A stretch of 11,433 nt of DNA from Gammaproteobacteria bacterium RIFCSPHIGHO2_12_FULL_37_14 (GTDB taxonomy: Bacteria > Pseudomonadota > Gammaproteobacteria > DSM-16500): the NCBI GenBank assembly GCA_001801485.1, contig MGXV01000095.1, positions 1-11,433 on the forward strand. Direction: 5' to 3'. A program made the translations under genes and the position numbers. The notes beneath the pieces are model-generated. The model did not search any database, was not told the DNA's origin, and was given only the letters and a program-made list of their open reading frames with translations. Shown here one piece after another: positions 6,944 to 11,433 of this stretch. The first letter of the stretch is position 1. Each line of letters opens with the position of its first letter.

Positions 6944-7456
6944 CTAAGGAGTCATATTCTGATTTGCTAAATGCTGATTATCTCTAGCCAGCATCCAGAA
7001 AACTAAAAAGGTAATGAGTTTGAACCCTAATCTATCCATATGGCCGTGCTCAAAATCATATTGAATAAATATTTCATCCGCTAAGATAAAAAGCGCTTCA
7101 ATAGAAAAACAGGCAAGAAAAGCAACATAACATTTCTGCAGATAACTCACTTTATCAACCTGATAAGCAAATAATGCTCGCCAAAACAACCATGCGATTA
7201 CCCATGTCCAGATAACAATTAAAAAAAACAATGTGAGAGGCAATAGACTACCCGGAGTAGCATAAACATTTACACTTTTAGCGACTAAAGCATAATTATT
7301 TGAACTAAAAGCCCATTCTGTTGGCAACCACCTTAAGGCTTGAAAAAAATTAATCGTATCAGTCAGCGCAACCAAAGAAGACCACAAAGTCCAAAATAGG
7401 ATGATCCCTAATGTTAAAATCGTGGTTTGTTTTACAAATTTATCTCTTTCCAACAT
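6944..7456 (-). CDS. Four-helix membrane protein of unknown function
   Basis: The 170-residue product is unrecognised. Four hydrophobic segments are likely membrane helices: about residues 11-31, 71-95, 108-130 and 143-158. They are rich in Trp and Phe. An acidic/His stretch (DFEHGHMDR, 134-142) lies between the last two. The start is well supported by AAGGA seven nt before the ATG. The gap to the preceding gene on the same strand, the 444-residue coiled-coil protein, is only 12 nt, so the two are probably co-transcribed. That makes this an inner-membrane protein made alongside a presumed effector, although a functional link is inference. It could equally be an unrelated gene that gained an upstream neighbour. 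Confidence 0.8.
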   Translation of the reverse strand: MLERDKFVKQTTILTLGIILFWTLWSSLVALTDTINFFQALRWLPTEWAFSSNNYALVAKSVNVYATPGSLLPLTLFFLIVIWTWVIAWLFWRALFAYQVDKVSYLQKCYVAFLACFSIEALFILADEIFIQYDFEHGHMDRLGFKLITFLVFWMLARDNQHLANQNMTP

Positions 7457-7468
7457 TGAAATATCCTT

Positions 7469-8803
7469 TTATTGATACCCTAGTATCTTAGAAGTGATTG
7501 AATCCTCGTCTCTTTTTTTTCTCAATTCTAGCTCTTTTATATTAAAATCATATCGTTTCTTCTGCGAAGCAAAGAACCCTATTTGCGGTAGCAATATAGC
7601 TTTATGACTTTCCCCAAGTTTTGTTAACTCTTCTTGTAATTGATTCTTTTTTTGAAGGACATTTAAATATTCCGTTTCGATTGATTTAACGTTATCCACT
7701 AATAATTCATCCTGGCCTGGTGTTGACAAAGATTTAAGATGATCATTAATTTGATTTATTTTATCATTTAACGCTTGGCTTTTCTTTTTTAAATTATTTT
7801 TTAATTCTTGAAAAAGCAATTGATATTTACTTTTGGATTGCTGACATTCCGCTTTTAAAGCTACACTCTTATTTTCCATACTGCTTAATTCTACTGCTAA
7901 TTTATCAATTTCTGAATCCCTTTTAACATTCGCAGGTGATGCCATTGCAGTGAACTGCAAGTCATCTACATCTTCAATATCACATTCAGTATCTGTACTT
8001 GAATCAGATAATCTCAATAATTTTTCAGTTGCCCTTTTTTCCTCCCATAATTGTTGCAAGTTAGAATTAACTTCTGTCAAAAGAAAGTTATTATTATTAT
8101 AATTATTAAAAATTTGCATATCATTTATTTGATTCTTTTGTAACTCTTCATTCTTTTGTAACTCTTCTATGTATCCAAGTTTTTTTATGAGGCTCCCGAT
8201 TGCTGAGCCAGCGATAATAACCGTACCAACATCTGCAGAAGTCTTCCCATCCGAAGATAAGCTTTTCACCACTTTATCTCCTTCAACAGAACTCGGCTTC
8301 CTCCTTGTATGCGTAAAATATCCATGTTGATCAACAACCATTATCCTCGCTGCATTGGTATGCGTGCCATGTAAATAAAATAATCCCTTCTTTGTTGAGT
8401 TACTGACGAGCAATTTTCTAATGATGTCCCCATGCTCCATTTTTTCCTCATTGGTTCCCGTCGATGTAATGAGTAAGGGGGGATAAATTAATTTTCCCTG
8501 CGCATCTAATGTATCTAAAAAATTTACTTTTCTGTCAGCTTTGATGTTGATTTTTTTTTCTATTGGAAGAGCGTTCAAGTAATTTTTTACTGCTGTTTTA
8601 ATGATGTTAAAATCGTTTTGATTTTTGGTAAGCGCCTTGAGAAAAATGTCCGGAGTCTGATGTAGTTGTGATGCGGTTTCTGTTTTAGCACGTTTTGCTG
8701 GAGGATGATTATCATTTAAACTCTCTACCGAAAGATCGTCAAAAATATTTAGATTTGGACCCTCTTTTCGTTTGTTACCTAGATTTTCTTCTTGATTTTT
8801 CAT
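7469..8803 (-). CDS. NLS-bearing coiled-coil protein, paralogue A (444 aa)
   Basis: This is an unrecognised protein and a full-length paralogue of the gene at 8887-10353. In order it has: KRK (residues 11-13); a short acidic stretch; PPAKRAKTE (34-42), which closely resembles the c-Myc nuclear localisation signal; a globular region (about 55-215) including FLDTLDAQGKLIYPPLLIT (95-113) and the conserved DVGTVIIAGSAIGSLIKKL (191-209); a six-residue tandem repeat EELQKN (213-224); an Asn run (near 234-239); an acidic linker DIEDVDDLQF (275-284); and long Lys/Glu/Gln-rich coiled coils (about 295-360 and 370-432). There is no signal peptide or membrane helix. The ATG follows GAGGG at 5-nt spacing, in a context almost the same as the paralogue's. 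Export to a host nucleus is inferred from the basic clusters only. Confidence 0.85.
   Translation of the reverse strand: MKNQEENLGNKRKEGPNLNIFDDLSVESLNDNHPPAKRAKTETASQLHQTPDIFLKALTKNQNDFNIIKTAVKNYLNALPIEKKINIKADRKVNFLDTLDAQGKLIYPPLLITSTGTNEEKMEHGDIIRKLLVSNSTKKGLFYLHGTHTNAARIMVVDQHGYFTHTRRKPSSVEGDKVVKSLSSDGKTSADVGTVIIAGSAIGSLIKKLGYIEELQKNEELQKNQINDMQIFNNYNNNNFLLTEVNSNLQQLWEEKRATEKLLRLSDSSTDTECDIEDVDDLQFTAMASPANVKRDSEIDKLAVELSSMENKSVALKAECQQSKSKYQLLFQELKNNLKKKSQALNDKINQINDHLKSLSTPGQDELLVDNVKSIETEYLNVLQKKNQLQEELTKLGESHKAILLPQIGFFASQKKRYDFNIKELELRKKRDEDSITSKILGYQ
8132..8167 (-). repeat. 18-bp tandem duplication inside paralogue A
   Basis: Two identical 18-bp units (8132-8149 and 8150-8167) lie head to tail and encode EELQKN twice, keeping the frame. 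Paralogue B has a single related stretch here (IEQLENDPSLQNKKN), so the duplication appears specific to A and recent. Confidence 0.9.
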
Positions 8804-8857
8804 TTTTCCCTCATTCGGTATGTTAATGTTTCATGCAAGCAATCCATGACATCCTGA

Positions 8858-8875
8858 TTCAACTGAACGGTTGAA
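8858..8875. other. Small dyad between the two paralogues
   Basis: TTCAAC (8858-8863) and GTTGAA (8870-8875) form a perfect 6-bp stem with a 6-nt loop, in the 83-bp gap between the paralogues and 11 nt beyond the stop of the upstream one. There is no T tract on the minus strand, so it is at most a weak terminator or an mRNA-processing hairpin. Confidence 0.3.
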
Positions 8876-8886
8876 CTAGGGCTGCT

Positions 8887-10353
8887 TTAACTTTTTTTTC
8901 CGGACATTACTGTCCCATCTACTATTGCACGAACTCCGAGTTTTTTTTCTTTCATCTCTTTTATTTTCTGTTGAAGAAGGGTATTTTGATCCCGACAAAA
9001 TATTCCATTGGATCGTAATGACGATTTATATTCGCTTTTTCTTTGAGCCAACTCCTCGATCAACTGTTCGTGTGCTTTGAGTGTTTCAGAATATTCTTTT
9101 TCCTCTGCCTCAAATTCATGCTCCACATTAGTGTCGTTTTTAATGGATTCTGGATTTTTGATATTTGGTTCCTTAAAAAGATTTGTGTGTGATTCCTTTA
9201 ATTTCTTTAGCTGATTTCTTAACTCTGCATTTCTTTCTTGTAATTTACATTTTCTATTATTTAATTCCAATGTGATTTCATTTCGACATTGTTTCATTTC
9301 ATTCTCTAAAGCCTGATTTCGATTGACCCAGTCTTTCAATTCACTCTCTAATTTTTCCGTTTCAGAATCGCTACTAGCCATAGTAGAAGAAGTATTTGCA
9401 TCTTGACTGATTGAATTCATGCGTATGGGTGCATTGGTAAAAGTAGAATCTGCTGCGTAAATTGAAAATTCGTCAATGTCGTCTTGCTCAACTTCATCAT
9501 TCTCACTATTTGAAGAACTGGTAAATAATTGCATTAACACTTGTGAAGCCTCATTTTCTTTTATTCCCCTCGATAAAGTTTCATCATTATCATTTGAAAT
9601 GAGTTCCATGTTTTTCTTATTTTGTAAACTAGGATCATTTTCTAATTGTTCGATTTTATTAAGTTTCTTGATCAGGCTGCCAATCGTTGAGCCTACCACA
9701 AGAACAGTACCGACATCCATGTTGTCAAGCTGAGGTAGCTTATTGATAACGGCTTTCCTTTTAACACATGAAGATGGTGGAAAAGTACTTGGCCCATCAG
9801 CAATTAAAATTTTATAATTATTTGGTGCATATCCGCTCAACCCTAACCCGAATACTCCATTCATAGGATGATCTATCGAGTTTGATCGAGAAGTAGTAGG
9901 ACAGTGCAATAGAAACATTTTTATCATTTTTCCCCATTCGTTTTTGTCTTGATTGCTATCGATGTTTGTCGGTGAAATACGTAGTGGTGAATAAACATAT
10001 TTATTATTTGTATCAAGAGCATCTAACATGTTTACATGCTTTGATCGAAGCACCTCCTTTAATACTTTTGGATTTGGAAAGGCTTTCTTATAATCCGTTA
10101 CTGCATTTTTAATAGCAGTAAAATGCTCTGAATGTGTTTTTACTGCCTCAAGCAAACAAGCATCTTTAAAGTTGGAAGATGATATTCTGTCTTGAGATTT
10201 ATTCTTAGATTTCTTAGCTTTCTTTTTTGGCTTTCCATACTCCTGGTCCGATAAAGAATCGTAAAGCAAAGGATCGTAATAAAAATCAAACTTACTATCT
10301 TGATTATTTTTTCTCTTTTTACTTATCTCACTTGTCTCTTGCTCGTTGATCAT
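8887..10353 (-). CDS. NLS-bearing coiled-coil protein, paralogue B (488 aa)
   Basis: This is an unrecognised protein, colinear with the 444-residue gene downstream. It has two basic clusters, KKRK (residues 12-15) and KPKKKAKKSKNK (41-52, SV40-like), separated by an acidic/aromatic stretch. A globular region (about 65-235) includes MLDALDTNNKYVYSPLRIS (109-127) and DVGTVLVVGSTIGSLIKKL (213-231). An acidic linker with DDIDEF (291-296), a Ser/Asn/Thr-rich stretch and coiled coils (about 333-392 and 412-473) follow. I choose the ATG ending at 10353 because GAGG lies 6 nt upstream, exactly as in the paralogue. An ATG at 10365 and a TTG at 10389 would only add residues without a better ribosome-binding site. 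It is probably the first gene of the leftward group. No secretion signal of Sec type is seen; a nuclear effector role is inferred. Confidence 0.85.
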   Translation of the reverse strand: MINEQETSEISKKRKNNQDSKFDFYYDPLLYDSLSDQEYGKPKKKAKKSKNKSQDRISSSNFKDACLLEAVKTHSEHFTAIKNAVTDYKKAFPNPKVLKEVLRSKHVNMLDALDTNNKYVYSPLRISPTNIDSNQDKNEWGKMIKMFLLHCPTTSRSNSIDHPMNGVFGLGLSGYAPNNYKILIADGPSTFPPSSCVKRKAVINKLPQLDNMDVGTVLVVGSTIGSLIKKLNKIEQLENDPSLQNKKNMELISNDNDETLSRGIKENEASQVLMQLFTSSSNSENDEVEQDDIDEFSIYAADSTFTNAPIRMNSISQDANTSSTMASSDSETEKLESELKDWVNRNQALENEMKQCRNEITLELNNRKCKLQERNAELRNQLKKLKESHTNLFKEPNIKNPESIKNDTNVEHEFEAEEKEYSETLKAHEQLIEELAQRKSEYKSSLRSNGIFCRDQNTLLQQKIKEMKEKKLGVRAIVDGTVMSGKKS

Positions 10354-10363
10354 TTTTTGCCTC

Positions 10364-10369
10364 ATTATA
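10364..10369 (-). promoter_or_regulatory. TATAAT next to the start of paralogue B, doubtful -10
   Basis: A perfect TATAAT (10369 down to 10364 on the minus strand) lies 10 nt before the chosen ATG of paralogue B and touches its ribosome-binding site. No -35 at 16-18 bp spacing is convincing; TTGCCA (10389-10384) is only 14 bp away. If used, it would give an almost leaderless mRNA. The real promoter may be further upstream. Confidence 0.25.
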
Positions 10370-10435
10370 GTGTGTTTATTTAATGGCAATATACTGTGTG
10401 AAGCTTAAAGAAATATTAACCTAACTTTTCATTTT

Positions 10436-10580
10436 TTGACCAACTTTCATCAAAATGCAACCGTGCTGCATGAATTACCGAAGTTCGAACATTTCCTCTC
10501 CACAAGCAGTATTAACATTCTGTTGGATCCAATAATAGCGAAGCCACACCTGTCTCCTACCAGTGATTTTTTTCAACGAT
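10436..10580 (+). pseudogene. Possible remnant of a C58-like protease paralogue
   Basis: The 363-bp gap between the divergent genes is mostly unassigned. It holds an exact 23-nt copy (10469-10491) of an internal part of the protease gene (10831-10853), read in the frame that gives HELPKFE in both. In that frame the left copy begins at a TTG with TNFHQN, similar to SNYHQH at the start of the protease. It therefore looks like a copy that lost the segment holding the Cys motif. The rest of the frame, continuing to 10741, shows no similarity I can see and overlaps the start of the next gene, so the right boundary given here is arbitrary. Decay is inference; the repeat is seen. Confidence 0.35.
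10469..10491 (+). repeat. 23-nt exact direct repeat, left copy
   Basis: Identical to 10831-10853, 362 bp to the right, which lies inside the protease gene. It encodes HELPKFE in the matching frame. An exact match of this length in 11 kb is far beyond chance. Confidence 0.93.
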
Positions 10581-10647
10581 ATAGGATGATTTCCCTAGAT
10601 GACAGCTGTGACGATTGCTCAAAAAGGTATCTAAAAATTTACTTGGT

Positions 10648-10677
10648 TAGACAAAATCTTGTGGGAACAGTTATCAT
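10648..10677 (+). promoter_or_regulatory. Likely promoter of the protease-like gene
   Basis: TAGACA (10648-10653, five of six matches to TTGACA) and TATCAT (10672-10677, five of six matches to TATAAT) are 18 bp apart. Transcription would start near 10684, giving a leader of about 33 nt before the ATG at 10717. It is a plausible sigma70-type promoter, assigned by eye. Confidence 0.42.
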
Positions 10678-10716
10678 TCATTATTATTCAAAAATGACAC
10701 ATAAAAACGAGCGAGT

Positions 10717-11433
10717 ATGTCGAATTACCATCAACACATGATTGATTTAATGAAGTCATTAGGTTATCAAATAAATGACAACGGCATGTGCCATGGTATT
10801 GTCATGATGGGTGTGCAGGCATTTCTTTCTCATGAATTACCGAAGTTCGAACAACGTCTTAAATTTATTGAAGAGCATCGGCATGCTCTTCTCAAGCAAC
10901 TAAACGAGTTAAAAACAAGATTAGCTACATTAGCTGCCGATAATAAACAGCGTGAGCAACTACATTTACTACCACAGCCTATCTTATTCACCTCCGATGA
11001 AGAATCATTCATCGATACCTGGGCTTTTCTTGAAGGCGTTGCTTTATATTTTGATCCTACAATTTATCCTCAACAATTTGGTGAATTATTGCATCAAAAT
11101 GATACGGAAAAAATTTCTGCCTTAACGTCTTCTTTATCACTCGATAAGCTGGGGGGCTTAAAAAAAATTGCTGCTTGGCCTGGTATGTATAAAAAAGATG
11201 AATTATCTCATTACCTTTTCTTACTCGATCAATACATACGAGCTGGTAACCAAGATATTGCTCTCACCTTTGCAAGTGAAAATCACAGCATTGCATTTGC
11301 TTATGATGCAAACACACAGCAATGGTTACTAATAGATTCTAATGAATTACCTCCGCCTGTTATTTCAGTTGAGAAATGGGCAGAGATAGTTGCTACAAAA
11401 TTTCATGAATCTAACATTATAGGTTTTGAAACA
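10717..11433 (+). CDS. YopT/C58-like papain-fold cysteine protease, 3'-truncated by the window edge
   Basis: The frame is open to the right edge; 239 codons are seen. An in-frame stop at 10702 and no other in-frame ATG in between fix the start at 10717, although only a weak GAG-type ribosome-binding site precedes it. GMCHG (residues 23-27) gives a candidate nucleophile, Cys25, at the head of a helix. NHSIAFAYD (189-197) gives His190, and WLLIDSN (203-209) gives Asp207. The Cys...His-hydrophobic...Asp-S/N order and the 17-residue His-Asp spacing match C58-type proteases such as YopT (established: Cys-His-Asp, His-Asp 16 apart). Between Cys and His lies a charged helical segment (about 45-85), making the gap longer than in YopT. 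Such proteases act on host proteins after secretion; the substrate here is unknown. A transglutaminase or other papain-fold enzyme remains possible. Confidence 0.68.
   Translation, partial: MSNYHQHMIDLMKSLGYQINDNGMCHGIVMMGVQAFLSHELPKFEQRLKFIEEHRHALLKQLNELKTRLATLAADNKQREQLHLLPQPILFTSDEESFIDTWAFLEGVALYFDPTIYPQQFGELLHQNDTEKISALTSSLSLDKLGGLKKIAAWPGMYKKDELSHYLFLLDQYIRAGNQDIALTFASENHSIAFAYDANTQQWLLIDSNELPPPVISVEKWAEIVATKFHESNIIGFET
10831..10853 (+). repeat. 23-nt exact direct repeat, right copy
   Basis: Partner of 10469-10491. It lies within the protease-like gene just after the Cys25 helix and encodes residues 39-45 (HELPKFE) plus the first bases of the next codon. Confidence 0.93.

Noticed and set aside
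10354..10389. Longer paralogue B starting at TTG 10389 or ATG 10365
   Set aside because: The ATG at 10353 has a GAGG at 6 nt that matches the arrangement at the paralogue; the longer starts lack this.
10436..10741. 101-codon frame as a real gene
   Set aside because: TTG start, no ribosome-binding site, overlaps the start of the protease-like gene, and shows similarity only around the 23-nt repeat; treated as a possible remnant.
1..11433. tRNA, rRNA, CRISPR array, insertion sequence or phage genes
   Set aside because: No cloverleaf, rRNA-like stretch, regularly spaced repeat, transposase or integrase was seen on either strand.

Overview
The window looks like a chromosomal segment from an AT-rich gammaproteobacterium. 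A Sec-translocase block of gammaproteobacterial type (queA, yajC, secD, secF) is surrounded by lineage-specific genes whose products look like secreted effectors: nuclear-localisation-like basic clusters, coiled coils, Ser-Pro-rich tails and a papain-like cysteine protease. This combination suggests a host-associated member of the Legionellales or a relative. The number of nuclear-targeting-like signals would suit a lineage that lives in or acts on host nuclei, such as the Berkiella type. That placement is inference and was not verified.

Layout, left to right. Bases 2-1333 (+) are the 3' part of a large unrecognised gene that is open to the left edge; its product has a basic RKRKK cluster and a Ser-Pro-rich acidic tail. 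It converges on secF (1362-2297, -), secD (2302-4173, -) and yajC (4195-4557, -), a tight operon transcribed leftwards. Upstream of yajC are a REP-like dyad and a terminator hairpin, then queA (4723-5748, -). The tgt gene usually found between queA and yajC is absent. The queA/small-ORF divergent region (5749-6042) carries a queA-leader hairpin and a promoter for a 52-residue protein (6043-6201, +). A nested palindrome (6232-6279) separates this small gene from a leftward group.

The leftward group, in transcription order, is: a 488-residue protein (8887-10353), its 444-residue paralogue (7469-8803), a four-helix membrane protein (6944-7456, 12 nt after the paralogue) and a second four-helix membrane protein (6320-6862). 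The two paralogues are colinear over their whole length: two basic clusters, a conserved globular part ending in DVGTVxxxGSxIGSLIKKL, an acidic linker and C-terminal coiled coils. They are the most interesting unexplained content here.

At the right edge, bases 10717-11433 (+) hold the first 239 codons of a gene that runs out of the window. Its Cys25, His190 and Asp207 have the spacing and context of a YopT/C58-like papain-fold protease. The 363 bp between it and the 488-residue gene contains a 23-nt exact copy of an internal stretch of the protease gene, probably the remains of a related gene.

SecDF-YajC assist Sec export from the proton-motive force, and QueA makes a queuosine precursor in tRNA. 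The surrounding genes appear to be accessory host-interaction genes inserted around this conserved block. No tRNA, rRNA, CRISPR array, insertion sequence or phage gene was seen.
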